Positions 4,704-12,709 of a DNA stretch of 13,226 bases are shown one piece after another. Under the pieces are notes generated by a model. It ran no database searches. It worked only from the letters and a program-made list of their open reading frames with translations, and was not told the origin of the DNA. The stretch is from Candidatus Harrisonbacteria bacterium (GTDB lineage Bacteria; Patescibacteriota; Minisyncoccia; UBA6257; 1-14-0-10-44-23). Numbering within the stretch: position 1 is the first letter of the stretch; each line of letters starts with the position of its first letter. Where the stretch lies: assembly GCA_023244975.1 (NCBI GenBank), contig JAHFLG010000028.1, forward strand, positions 1-13,226. Direction: 5' to 3'. A program made the position numbers and the translations under genes.

Positions 4704-7700
4704 ATGTTGCGCTTACCAGTAAAAAGATTCTCGTCTGTTCTTCCGTCGACCGTTGGCCAGCCCAACCTCGCGGAAATTCAAACGAACTCCTATGAGTGGA
4801 TTCTTAAAGACGGCCTCAAAGAGCTGTTTGATGAGGTGTCTCCGATTAAGGACTACGCCGGAAAAGATTTGGAGCTTCACTTTGTCGACTACTATTTTGA
4901 TGAACCAAAGTACGACGAAGAATATTCGAAGTTTAAGGACCTGACCTTCGAAGCCAGCCTTCGCGTTAAAGTAAAGCTGGTTAATAACAAGACCAAGGCT
5001 GAAAAAGAGCAAGAGGTTTATTTTGGCGATTTCCCGCTGATGACCGACCGCGGTACCTTTATTATCAACGGCGTGGAGCGTGTCGTAGTTTCCCAGCTTA
5101 TCCGAAGCCCGGGCGTGTACTTTACTGCCAATGTGCTGCGGGGCCGCAAGTTTTTTGGCGCGAAAGTCATCCCGAACCGTGGAGCGTGGCTGGAGTTTGA
5201 AACCGAGCTTGATGGCTCTATTACGGTAAAGATCGATCGCCGCCGTAAAGCCCCGGTCACCGACCTGCTCCGTATTTTTGGTGTCAGTGAAGAGGAAGAA
5301 ATTTTAAATACCTTTAAAGGCGTTGATACCGGAGCTGTTAAGCATATTACCCAGACTCTGAAAAAGGACAGCGCCAAGAACACTGACCAGTCGTATATTG
5401 AAATTTACCGCCGCATCCGTCCGGGCGACTTGGCCACGGTTGATAACGCACTTTCTTTGATCGACGCGATGTTTCAGCGTGCTGACCGCTATGACCTTTC
5501 GTCCGTTGGTCGCTTTAAGATCAACCAGCGCCTGAAGATGCCGGAGAAGAAGGAGACTCATCTGCTTGATACCGAAGACTTGGTTTCAATTTTGAAAGAA
5601 ATTATTCGCCTTAACAACGAACAAACCGCCGAGCCGGACGACATCGACCACCTTGGCAACCGCCGTGTTCGTACGGCCGGTGAACTTTTGCAGAACAAGC
5701 TCCGTATCGGTCTCGCTCGCATGAAGCGTATTGTGCAGGACCGCATGTCTACCTTTGATATCGCACTCCTGACTCCGGTGCAACTCGTCAATGCTCGTCC
5801 GCTTGTCTCGGTTGTTAAAGACTTTTTCTCTTCTTCTCAGCTTTCGCAGTTCATGGACCAGGTCAACCCACTCGCTGAGATCGAACACAAGCGTCGCGTT
5901 TCCGCCATGGGTCCGGGAGGACTTACGCGCGAGCGCGCCGGCTTTGAAGTTCGTGACGTGCACCGCAGCCACTACGGTCGCCTTTGTCCAATTCAGACGC
6001 CGGAAGGTGCCAACATTGGCTTGGTGTCTCACTTGGCAAACTACGCCCGGCTCAACAACCTCGGCTTCTTAGAGACGCCGTACCTCGTGGTCAAACACGG
6101 CAAAATCACTAAAGAAGTTGTCTGGCTCGATGCGATTGAAGAAGAGACTCACAAAATCGCTCACTTCGGAACCAAGCTGAAAGAGGACGGCGTGACCATT
6201 GCCGAGGACTTTGTCAGTGCCCGTATTAAAGGAGACCCGGCTATCTGTGCCCGCGAAGAGGTAGATCTTATCGACGTTGTTGCCCGTCAGGCTATTTCGG
6301 TTGCCACCTCCTTGATTCCGTTCCTTGAGCATGACGACGCTAACCGCGCGCTCATGGGCAGCAACATGCAGCGACAGGCCGTGGTTGCGGTTCGCAGCGA
6401 GGCTCCGTATGTCGGCACCGGTATGGAAGAAAAGGCCGCTCGCGATTCGGGTCAGGTGATTAACGCCGAAGACGACGGAACTATTATGGAGGTTGATGCC
6501 AAGAAGATTGTCTTTTCCGCCAAAGGCGGCAAGGGCAAGGCGGCACTTAAGACGTATACGCTCAATAAGTTTAAGCGTAGCAACCAGTTTACCTGTATCA
6601 GCCAGAAGCCGTTAGTAACCAAAGGACAGTCGGTAAAGAAGGGAGACCTTCTTGCGGATGGTCCTTCGATTGATAACGGCGTGCTCGCCCTCGGACAGAA
6701 CCTGAATGTCGCTTTTCTTTCGTGGGAGGGTGCCAACTTTGAAGACGCTATTATTTTGAACGAACGTGTAGTGCGCGAGGATTTGTTTACATCCATTCAC
6801 ATTGACGATTACGAGTGCGACGTCCGCGACACCAAGCTGGGTGCGGAAATCACCACTCCCGATATCCCGAACGTTTCTGAAGACAAGCTGAAAAATCTTG
6901 ACGAAGAGGGTATTGTGCGCATCGGTGCCGAGGTAAACCCGGGCGACATCTTGGTTGGAAAAATTTCTCCGAAAGGTGAGAGCGAGCTGACTTCGGAAGA
7001 GCGCCTGCTCCGTGCCATTTTCGGTGAAAAAGTTCGCGACGTCAAAGATACTTCGCTTACTATGCCGCACGGCAAACGTGGCCGTATCGTTGGTATTAAG
7101 ATTTTCAGCCGCGAGCGTGGAGACAAGCTTGACCCGGGAATCATTAAAAAGATTCAGGTTGAGGTTGCTCAGCTTCGTAAAGTGCGCGTCGGCGACAAGC
7201 TGGCTGGACGTCACGGAAACAAGGGTGTTATTTCCCAGATTCGTCACGAAGAAGACATGCCGTACTTTGAAGACGGTACTCCGGTGGATATTATTTTGAA
7301 CCCACTGGGTGTCGCTTCGCGTATGAACATCGGCCAGATTTTGGAAACCAGTCTTGGCTGGGCAGCTAAGAAGCTTGGTTATCGCGCTCAGACTCCGGCT
7401 CTCTCGGGTGCAACCTGGGAAGAGATTCAGGGCGAATTGGTGAGGGCTGGCCTGCCAAAAGATGGCAAGGCAACTCTGTTTGACGGACGCACCGGCAAGG
7501 CCTTTGGCCAGAAGGTGACTGTTGGAACTATCTACATGCTCAAGCTCCACCACTTGGTTGAAGACAAACTGCACATGCGATCAATTGGTCCGTACTCCTT
7601 GATTACTCAGCAGCCGCTTGGAGGCAAGGCGCAGTCTGGTGGTCAGCGCTTCGGTGAAATGGAAGTCTGGGCCCTCGAAGGCTACAGCGTGCCGCATGTA

Positions 7701-7916
7701 CTTCAGGAAATGCTGACGATTAAGTCGGACGACGTGATGGGACGCTCCGCAGCCTACGAATCCATTATCCGCCAGGAAAAGATTCAGAGTCCGTCGACTC
7801 CGGCCGCATTCAATGTGCTCGTCAACGAACTTAAAGCCTTGGGCATCAACGTCGAGCTCTTGGACCGCAGCGGCCAGGTTATTCAAACCGTAAAGAAGCA
7901 GGAGGAAAAATCATAA
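4704..7916 (+). CDS. rpoB: DNA-directed RNA polymerase subunit beta
   Basis: RpoB is one of the two large catalytic subunits of RNA polymerase. At 1070 residues it is short for the family (E. coli 1342, Thermus 1119) and lacks the big lineage-specific insertions. Landmarks: N-terminal 'QPNLAEIQTNSYEWILKDGL'; the rifampicin region at 373-406 (FFSSSQLSQFMDQVNP, then EHKRRVSAMGPGG) and RERAGFEVRDVHRSHYGR; KFKRSNQFTC at 622-631; NFEDAIILNE with E680-D681; flap-type 'GDILVGKISPKGESELT'; GDKLAGRHGNKG with the active-centre lysines K832 and K840; and the C-terminal clamp stretch GGQRFGEMEVWALE through DDVMGRSAAYESI. The start at ATG 4704 gives a normal N-terminus. The residues corresponding to E. 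coli Q513, D516, H526 and S531 are all wild type, so no classical rifampicin-resistance change is visible. rpoC begins 4 bases after the stop. rplJ and rplL are not upstream. Confidence 0.99.
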   Translation: MLRLPVKRFSSVLPSTVGQPNLAEIQTNSYEWILKDGLKELFDEVSPIKDYAGKDLELHFVDYYFDEPKYDEEYSKFKDLTFEASLRVKVKLVNNKTKAEKEQEVYFGDFPLMTDRGTFIINGVERVVVSQLIRSPGVYFTANVLRGRKFFGAKVIPNRGAWLEFETELDGSITVKIDRRRKAPVTDLLRIFGVSEEEEILNTFKGVDTGAVKHITQTLKKDSAKNTDQSYIEIYRRIRPGDLATVDNALSLIDAMFQRADRYDLSSVGRFKINQRLKMPEKKETHLLDTEDLVSILKEIIRLNNEQTAEPDDIDHLGNRRVRTAGELLQNKLRIGLARMKRIVQDRMSTFDIALLTPVQLVNARPLVSVVKDFFSSSQLSQFMDQVNPLAEIEHKRRVSAMGPGGLTRERAGFEVRDVHRSHYGRLCPIQTPEGANIGLVSHLANYARLNNLGFLETPYLVVKHGKITKEVVWLDAIEEETHKIAHFGTKLKEDGVTIAEDFVSARIKGDPAICAREEVDLIDVVARQAISVATSLIPFLEHDDANRALMGSNMQRQAVVAVRSEAPYVGTGMEEKAARDSGQVINAEDDGTIMEVDAKKIVFSAKGGKGKAALKTYTLNKFKRSNQFTCISQKPLVTKGQSVKKGDLLADGPSIDNGVLALGQNLNVAFLSWEGANFEDAIILNERVVREDLFTSIHIDDYECDVRDTKLGAEITTPDIPNVSEDKLKNLDEEGIVRIGAEVNPGDILVGKISPKGESELTSEERLLRAIFGEKVRDVKDTSLTMPHGKRGRIVGIKIFSRERGDKLDPGIIKKIQVEVAQLRKVRVGDKLAGRHGNKGVISQIRHEEDMPYFEDGTPVDIILNPLGVASRMNIGQILETSLGWAAKKLGYRAQTPALSGATWEEIQGELVRAGLPKDGKATLFDGRTGKAFGQKVTVGTIYMLKLHHLVEDKLHMRSIGPYSLITQQPLGGKAQSGGQRFGEMEVWALEGYSVPHVLQEMLTIKSDDVMGRSAAYESIIRQEKIQSPSTPAAFNVLVNELKALGINVELLDRSGQVIQTVKKQEEKS
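6514..6529 (+). repeat. Palindromic unit in rpoB shared with rpoC
   Basis: TTTCCGCCAAAGGCGG, with the perfect stem CCGCC-AAA-GGCGG at 6517-6529, is identical over 16 bases to rpoC 10457-10472. It is read in the same phase, giving Ser-Ala-Lys-Gly-Gly (residues 605-609), and sits in a loop that is variable in length among RpoB proteins, just before KFKRSNQ. Confidence 0.6.
7901..7905 (+). promoter_or_regulatory. Shine-Dalgarno of rpoC
   Basis: GGAGG lies within the last codons of rpoB, 15 bases before the rpoC ATG at 7921. The spacing is longer than the usual 5-9 bases, so translational coupling to rpoB (4-base gap) probably matters too. Confidence 0.5.
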
Positions 7917-7920
7917 TACT

Positions 7921-10900
7921 ATGGACTTTACAGCACTCAGACTTAAAATTGCTTCTCCGGACGACATTCTCAACTGGTCCTACGGCGAGGTTACCAAGAG
8001 CGAAACCATCAACTACCGCACTCAGCGGCCTGAAAAAGACGGCCTCTTTTCTGAGCGTATTTTCGGTCCGACTAAGGACTGGGAGTGTTACTGTGGAAAG
8101 TACCGCCGGATTCGCTATAAAGGCGTTGTCTGCGATAAGTGTGGCGTTGAAGTCACTCGTTCAATCGTTCGTCGCGAGCGCATGGGTCACATTGCTCTGG
8201 CCGCGCCGGTAGCCCACATCTGGTACTTTAGAAATGCTCCGAGCAAGCTGAGTCTGCTTCTTGATGTGCCGGTTCCGAAATTGGAAAAGGTTATTTATTA
8301 CGCCGCCTACATTGTTACCTCGGTGAACGAAGACAATAAAAAGAAGGCACTTGAGCAGATCGAAAGCGAATACAAGAGCCGTAAAAAAACTACGACCGAA
8401 GACGGAGTGGATCCGGATTCCCTTAAGTCCGCCATGAGCGATATAAAAAAAGATATCGATAACTTGCACGTCGGTCAGGTGCTTGCCGAGAGCGAGTATC
8501 ACAGTTTGTCCGCCCGCTTTGGCGACGTGTTTGAGGCTGCGATGGGAGCGGCCGCAATCGCGAAAATTTTGAAAAATCTCGACCTAAAGAAGTTTATTGC
8601 CGAGATCAAAAAGGAGGTGAGACGCGATCTGGAAACCCTCAAAGAAGCTCGTCAAATGCGTCGGCTAAAAATCGCGACCATGCTCAATAAACAGGGCATG
8701 AAGGCTGATTGGCTGGTGCTGACCGTGCTGCCCGTGCTTCCTCCGGATCTGCGTCCGATGGTGGCTCTCGACGGTGGCCGTTACGCAACCTCAGATCTTA
8801 ACGATCTCTATCGCCGCGTTATCAACCGCAACAACCGTTTGAAAAAGCTCATGGAGCTTAAAGCTCCGGATGTCATTGTCGTCAACGAAAAGCGGATGCT
8901 CCAGGAGGCTGTTGATTCACTCATCGACAATTCTGCGCGTCAGGGTAGCCAGCAGCTCTCCAGTCAACGCCGTCCGCTGCGGTCACTTGCCGATATGCTT
9001 AAAGGAAAGCAGGGTCGTTTCCGTCAGAATCTTCTTGGTAAACGCGTGGATTACTCCGGCCGTTCCGTTATCGTCGTTGGTCCGGAACTCAAACTCCATC
9101 AGTGTGGTTTGCCAAAACGTATGGCGCTTGAACTCTTCCGCCCGTTTGTTATTGGAAAGATAATCGATCGTGGCTTGGCTCACAACGTCAAGAACAGCAA
9201 CCGTTTGATCGAACAGGCCGGTCCGGAGATCTGGGCAATTCTTGAAGAGGTGATTAAGAACCGCAAAGTGCTCTTAAACCGTGCTCCAACTCTGCACCGT
9301 CTTGGTATTCAGGCATTTGAGCCGCTGCTCACCGAAGACTTGGCCATTCACCTGCACCCGATGGTGTGTGCCGCTTTTAACGCTGATTTCGACGGTGACC
9401 AGATGGCCGTCCACCTGCCGCTCTCTGAAGAGGCGCAGCGCGAGGCTTCGGAGATCATGCTCTCGAGTAAGAACCTCCTTAAGCCGGCTACCGGCGATCC
9501 GATTGTCTATCCAACGCAGGACATGGTGCTCGGTACCTATTATCTGACCAAGATAAACCCGAAGGCCTTGGGCGCAGGAAAGGTGTTTGGTTCCGCTCGT
9601 GAAGCCCGCTTTGCCTTTGATAACGACTTCTTGGCAATTAACGCGCCGATAACTATTTATGAAAACCGTACCAAGCTCGAAACCACTCTTGGCCGTTTGA
9701 TCTTTAACGAGGCGTTGCCCCCGGATTTTGGCTTTGTTAACCAGATGCTCAACAAGAAGGAGCTTATTAAGCTCGTTAGCAAAATCATCAAGCAGTACGG
9801 TACTGATACCGCTCCGCAGTATCTCGATGCCATCAAGCAGGTTGGTTTTACCTACGTCACTCACTCCGGTATCACCTGGAGTATTGATGACTTGCTGGTA
9901 CCGAAAGCTAAAGATGAGATTATTGTTGAAGCTGAAAAGGCTGTAGCGAGCATCCGTACTCAGTATCAGGAAGGACTTCTAACTGAGAATGAGCGCCGCG
10001 CCCGTGTTATTTCGGTCTGGACCGAGGTCAAAAACAAGATTGCCAAGCTCGTGCCGACCAGCCTTGACCCACAGGGATCCATTTACAACATCGTTGATTC
10101 CGGAGCTCGTGGAAGTTGGGCGCAGATAACTCAGGTTATGGGTATGAAGGGACTCGTGCAGAATTCACGATCTGAAACCATTGAGCTGCCGATTAAATCA
10201 TCGTTCCGCGAAGGATTCGACGTGCTGGAATTCTTTATTGCTACTCACGGAGCTCGTAAGGGTACGACTGACACTGCTCTTAAAACCGCTGCCGCCGGTT
10301 ATCTGACCCGTAGACTTGTCGACGTATCTCAGGACCTCGTCATCCGTGAAGAGGACTGTCGCACCAAAGAGGGTATTGAGATGCGTCGCAAAGACGGTCT
10401 TGAATACGGACACAGTTTTGCCGACCGACTCTTTAGTCGCACCGCGCTCGAAGATATTTCCGCCAAAGGCGGATCCGCCTCCGGCGGAAAAGTGCTAGTG
10501 AGAGCCGGCGAGGTAATTGACCAAGTGACGAGCGCCGCTATTAACGCCGCTGAGTCTATTGAAGTCGTGAAAATCCGTTCGCCCATTACGTGCAAGACGC
10601 TCTACGGAATTTGTTCGCGATGTTATGGATATGACCTTGGTCGCAACGCTCAGATAGAAAAGGGTGAGGCAGTTGGAGTCGTAGCCGCTCAGTCCATCGG
10701 TGAGCCGGGAACCCAGCTGACTATGCGTACGTTCCACATCGGAGGTGTGGCCGGAGCCGACATCACGAACGGTCTGCCGCGCGTAGTCGAAATTTTTGAA
10801 GTTCGTCCGCCCAAAGGTAAGGCCTTTATCGCCCTAGAAGAGGGTGTGGTCACTGAAATTGAAAACCGCGACCTGCTTAAAGTCATCAAAGTCAGCAGCG

Positions 10901-11514
10901 AGGGAACCGGCAAAAAGGCAAAAGTCACCGAATATCCGATTCCGTCCAGCTCCGATATTTTTGTTAAAGTCGGCGACGAGGTGAAGAAGGGAGACAAGCT
11001 CTGTGAAGGAAACGTTGATCTACGCGAACTCTTTGAACTCAAAGGACGAAGCGAGGTGGAGCGCGAAATCGTCCGTGGTGTGCAGCAGATCTATATGTCT
11101 GAAGGTGCTGCCATTAACAATAAACACATTGAAATTATCGTCAAAGCAATGTTTTCTCGCGTGAAAATCAGGGACGCAGGGGACAGCGAATTCATCGAGG
11201 GCGATGTTATTGAGAAGAGTCGCTTTATGGACGTAAACCGACGGCTCAAGAAAGACGGTAAGACTCCGGCCAAAGGGCGCCAGTTGCTCCTTGGTATTAC
11301 CAAGGTCGCACTGTCTACCGAGAGCTTCCTCTCGGCCGCTTCCTTCCAGGAGACCGCTCGCGTGCTTATTAATGCGGCGGTTGAGGGTAAAGTAGACGTG
11401 CTGCGCGGACTTAAGGAAAACGTTATTATCGGACGCTCAATTCCGGTCGGCAAGAGCTACGGCCAAGGACTGACTGAAGGGGAAGAAGCCAGCGACGAAG
11501 CTGTAGAAGCCTAG
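7921..11514 (+). CDS. rpoC: DNA-directed RNA polymerase subunit beta'
   Basis: RpoC carries the catalytic magnesium site. The 1197 residues match the Gram-positive-type length (B. subtilis about 1199). Landmarks: N-terminal zinc ribbon C56-x-C58 ... C71-x2-C74; DMLKGKQGRFRQNLLGKRVDYSGRSV; LHQCGLPKRMALELF; LNRAPTLHRLGIQAFEP; the active site N487-ADFDGDQ with D489, D491 and D493; second zinc site C813 and C891-x6-C898-x2-C901; bridge and trigger-loop stretch VVAAQSIGEPGTQLTMRTFH at 920-939; and the C-terminal 'GLKENVIIGRSIPVG'. The tail GLTEGEEASDEAVEA is acidic. The loop at 847-856 (SAKGGSASGG) is encoded by a tandem palindrome and is absent from typical homologues, which read roughly 'AEDVLDPVTGEVI' here. 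It is cotranscribed with rpoB and ends with TAG. No terminator follows before rpsF. Confidence 0.99.
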   Translation: MDFTALRLKIASPDDILNWSYGEVTKSETINYRTQRPEKDGLFSERIFGPTKDWECYCGKYRRIRYKGVVCDKCGVEVTRSIVRRERMGHIALAAPVAHIWYFRNAPSKLSLLLDVPVPKLEKVIYYAAYIVTSVNEDNKKKALEQIESEYKSRKKTTTEDGVDPDSLKSAMSDIKKDIDNLHVGQVLAESEYHSLSARFGDVFEAAMGAAAIAKILKNLDLKKFIAEIKKEVRRDLETLKEARQMRRLKIATMLNKQGMKADWLVLTVLPVLPPDLRPMVALDGGRYATSDLNDLYRRVINRNNRLKKLMELKAPDVIVVNEKRMLQEAVDSLIDNSARQGSQQLSSQRRPLRSLADMLKGKQGRFRQNLLGKRVDYSGRSVIVVGPELKLHQCGLPKRMALELFRPFVIGKIIDRGLAHNVKNSNRLIEQAGPEIWAILEEVIKNRKVLLNRAPTLHRLGIQAFEPLLTEDLAIHLHPMVCAAFNADFDGDQMAVHLPLSEEAQREASEIMLSSKNLLKPATGDPIVYPTQDMVLGTYYLTKINPKALGAGKVFGSAREARFAFDNDFLAINAPITIYENRTKLETTLGRLIFNEALPPDFGFVNQMLNKKELIKLVSKIIKQYGTDTAPQYLDAIKQVGFTYVTHSGITWSIDDLLVPKAKDEIIVEAEKAVASIRTQYQEGLLTENERRARVISVWTEVKNKIAKLVPTSLDPQGSIYNIVDSGARGSWAQITQVMGMKGLVQNSRSETIELPIKSSFREGFDVLEFFIATHGARKGTTDTALKTAAAGYLTRRLVDVSQDLVIREEDCRTKEGIEMRRKDGLEYGHSFADRLFSRTALEDISAKGGSASGGKVLVRAGEVIDQVTSAAINAAESIEVVKIRSPITCKTLYGICSRCYGYDLGRNAQIEKGEAVGVVAAQSIGEPGTQLTMRTFHIGGVAGADITNGLPRVVEIFEVRPPKGKAFIALEEGVVTEIENRDLLKVIKVSSEGTGKKAKVTEYPIPSSSDIFVKVGDEVKKGDKLCEGNVDLRELFELKGRSEVEREIVRGVQQIYMSEGAAINNKHIEIIVKAMFSRVKIRDAGDSEFIEGDVIEKSRFMDVNRRLKKDGKTPAKGRQLLLGITKVALSTESFLSAASFQETARVLINAAVEGKVDVLRGLKENVIIGRSIPVGKSYGQGLTEGEEASDEAVEA
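10459..10488 (+). repeat. Tandem in-frame palindromic repeat in rpoC
   Basis: Two 15-bp hairpin units stand head to tail: TCCGCC-AAA-GGCGGA (10459-10473) and TCCGCC-TCC-GGCGGA (10474-10488). Each has a 6-bp stem and a 3-base loop. The outer arms TTTCCGCC (10457-10464) and GGCGGAAA (10483-10490) also pair, and the centre AGGCGGATCCGCCT is a 14-bp palindrome. The 30 bases keep the frame and encode two five-residue units, SAKGG and SASGG. The first unit recurs in rpoB. Confidence 0.75.
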
Positions 11515-11526
11515 TTGCGCATAACA

Positions 11527-11546
11527 ATAGTATCTGTTACTATACT
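11527..11546 (+). promoter_or_regulatory. rpsF promoter with overlapping inverted repeat
   Basis: TATACT (11541-11546) is a good -10 that puts +1 near 11553, three bases before the rpsF ATG. ATAGTA (11527-11532), a 5-base loop TCTGT and TACTAT (11538-11543) form a 6-bp inverted repeat that overlaps the -10 and could be an operator. The half-site is the one seen in the mltG palindrome. No convincing -35 is at the right distance (TTGCGC at 11515-11520 is 20 bases away). Confidence 0.5.
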
Positions 11547-11555
11547 CAGACATTT

Positions 11556-11987
11556 ATGGAGGCATCAAACGAAAAACAGATTATCTACGAACTCGGGTTT
11601 TTGCTGCGCGTCGGTGAAAGCGAGTCAATTATTGATTCCGCGCTAGCGGCTGTGTCAGCGACTGTTGTGAATAAAGGAGCAGTAACTCAGGTTCAGCTGG
11701 CCTATCCAATAGCCAAGCAGGGAAATGCGATGTTTGGCTTTGTTCAGTTCACGGTTTCGGCTTCTGACGCTATTAAAACCATCTCCGAGAGTCTCCGCCA
11801 CAAAGAGCAGGTGATCCGCTTCCTCTTTACTAAAGTACCGAAAAAGAAGCCGACTTCGGCTCCGAAAGCGAAAATCGCTGAAGGTACTGAGCCAGAGAAA
11901 AAGACGGTGGTTATGACGACCGTCGGAAACATCGACTCACTCAGCAACGAGAAGCTTGAGGAAACGCTTGAAGAGATCTTAAAGTAA
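11556..11987 (+). CDS. rpsF: Small ribosomal subunit protein bS6
   Basis: bS6 binds 16S rRNA in the platform of the small subunit as a pair with bS18, which is encoded just downstream. Residues 7-95 show the S6 ferredoxin-like pattern: QIIYELGFLLRV, a helix 'SIIDSALAAV', VTQVQLAYPIAKQ (the canonical RRLAYPIKK strand), GFVQFTVSASDAIKTISESLR, and VIRFLFTKV. A 45-residue tail rich in Lys, Ala and Pro ends in a helix NEKLEETLEEILK, an extension I associate with CPR bS6 proteins. Family identity rests on pattern, as sequence conservation is low, but the context with ssb and rpsR makes it firm. A GGAGG lies just inside the gene (11558-11562), with no ATG, GTG or TTG at a suitable distance behind it. 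ssb begins one base after the stop. Confidence 0.92.
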   Translation: MEASNEKQIIYELGFLLRVGESESIIDSALAAVSATVVNKGAVTQVQLAYPIAKQGNAMFGFVQFTVSASDAIKTISESLRHKEQVIRFLFTKVPKKKPTSAPKAKIAEGTEPEKKTVVMTTVGNIDSLSNEKLEETLEEILK

Positions 11988-11988
11988 G

Positions 11989-12447
11989 ATGAATTTAAAC
12001 AAAGTATTGTTAATCGGACGGTTGACCGCTGATCCCCAGCTCCGCAGCACCAAGGGCGGACAGTCGGTCGCTACCTTTTCACTTGCCACTAATCGGCAGT
12101 GGACCGATAAGAACAATCAAAAGCAGGAAGCTGTTGAGTTCCACAATATCGTTGTGTGGGGCAAGCAGGCTGAAATCGCCGCTAAATATCTGCTCAAGGG
12201 TCAAGTGTGTTATATCGAGGGTCGGATGCAGACTCGCAGCTATGAAGACAAGCAAGGGGTAAAGAAATATACGACCGAGGTTGTGGCTGAACGCGTCCAG
12301 TTTGGCCCGAAGGCAGGCGCTCCAGGTGCTCCGAGAGCATCCTCAGGCGGCAGCGATTTCCAAAAGGAGGGCGGCATGCCAGCCATTGAAGAAATTCCGA
12401 CGATTAATATTGATGAGGAGATAAAGGCTGAAGACTTGCCATTTTAA
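11989..12447 (+). CDS. ssb: Single-stranded DNA-binding protein
   Basis: SSB coats single-stranded DNA in replication, repair and recombination. The 152-residue protein has a full OB fold at about 1-108: MNLNKVLLIGRLTADPQLR, SVATFSLATNRQW, 'EFHNIVVWGKQAEIAAKYLLKG', CYIEGRMQTRSYEDKQG, and TTEVVAERVQF. A short Gly/Ala/Ser-rich linker follows, and the acidic tip ends EDLPF, the peptide that recruits partner proteins (canonical DDIPF). The start codon is one base after the rpsF stop, which implies translational coupling; only weak purine stretches precede it. The position between rpsF and rpsR is the classical bacterial arrangement. Confidence 0.98.
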   Translation: MNLNKVLLIGRLTADPQLRSTKGGQSVATFSLATNRQWTDKNNQKQEAVEFHNIVVWGKQAEIAAKYLLKGQVCYIEGRMQTRSYEDKQGVKKYTTEVVAERVQFGPKAGAPGAPRASSGGSDFQKEGGMPAIEEIPTINIDEEIKAEDLPF

Positions 12448-12463
12448 TAAAAATACTTATACT
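12436..12463 (+). promoter_or_regulatory. Promoter before rpsR
   Basis: TTGCCA (12436-12441), a 16-base spacer and TATACT (12458-12463) predict +1 at 12470, five bases before the rpsR ATG. The -35 lies in the last codons of ssb. This suggests rpsR can be transcribed apart from rpsF-ssb, with a leader too short for a Shine-Dalgarno. Confidence 0.55.
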
Positions 12464-12474
12464 AATCAGATTAT

Positions 12475-12690
12475 ATGGCTATCTACACCCAAAAGCAGTG
12501 CTACTTCTGTTCACAGAATATCGAAAACCCGGACTACAAAGACGCCGTCTTACTTAAGCGCTTTGTTTCGGGTGCTGGTAAGATTATTGATCCGAAATAC
12601 TCAGGCAACTGCAGCCGCCACCAACGCCGCGTCGCCACTGCCATCAAGCGCAGCCGCTATCTTGCCCTGCTTCCATTCGTCCGCCGCTAA
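12475..12690 (+). CDS. rpsR: Small ribosomal subunit protein bS18, zinc-binding form
   Basis: bS18 packs against bS6 on the 30S platform. The 71-residue protein shows the whole family pattern: CYFC near the start, 'DYKDAVLLKRFVSGAGKI', GNCSRHQRRVATAIKRSRYLALLPF. C9, C12, C46 and H49 form the CxxC...CxxH set of the zinc-carrying (C+) variant; many bacteria have lost these residues. Length is normal. The usual next gene of this cluster, rplI (bL9), is missing: a PAP2-family gene follows after 19 bases. Some CPR lineages are reported to lack bL9, but its absence here only shows that it is not at this locus. Confidence 0.97.
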   Translation: MAIYTQKQCYFCSQNIENPDYKDAVLLKRFVSGAGKIIDPKYSGNCSRHQRRVATAIKRSRYLALLPFVRR

Positions 12691-12694
12691 AGCG

Positions 12695-12703
12695 TGGTAG
12701 AAT
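12695..12703 (+). promoter_or_regulatory. Extended -10 promoter, predicted leaderless start
   Basis: TG at 12695-12696, one base, then TAGAAT (12698-12703) form an extended -10. Seven bases past the hexamer end is 12710, the A of the ATG, so a leaderless transcript is predicted, exactly as for the gene at 1616. No -35 and no Shine-Dalgarno are visible. Confidence 0.55.
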
Positions 12704-12709
12704 CATTCC

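Noticed and set aside
5820..5922. Possible rifampicin-resistance changes in RpoB
   Set aside because: The positions matching E. coli Q513, D516, H526 and S531 are unchanged; the differences seen (V387, A391, E394) are at positions that vary naturally.
6612..7574. A 320-codon open frame on the minus strand within rpoB
   Set aside because: It lies wholly antisense to conserved RpoB coding sequence, its translation shows no recognisable domain, and long antisense frames arise readily from the codon bias of highly expressed genes.
9274..9864. A 196-codon minus-strand open frame within rpoC
   Set aside because: Antisense shadow of the conserved RpoC active-site region; no promoter or ribosome site found and no family resemblance.
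12684..12695. CGCT-AA-AGCG at the end of rpsR as a terminator
   Set aside because: Only four pairs and no T tract follow; not a credible intrinsic terminator.
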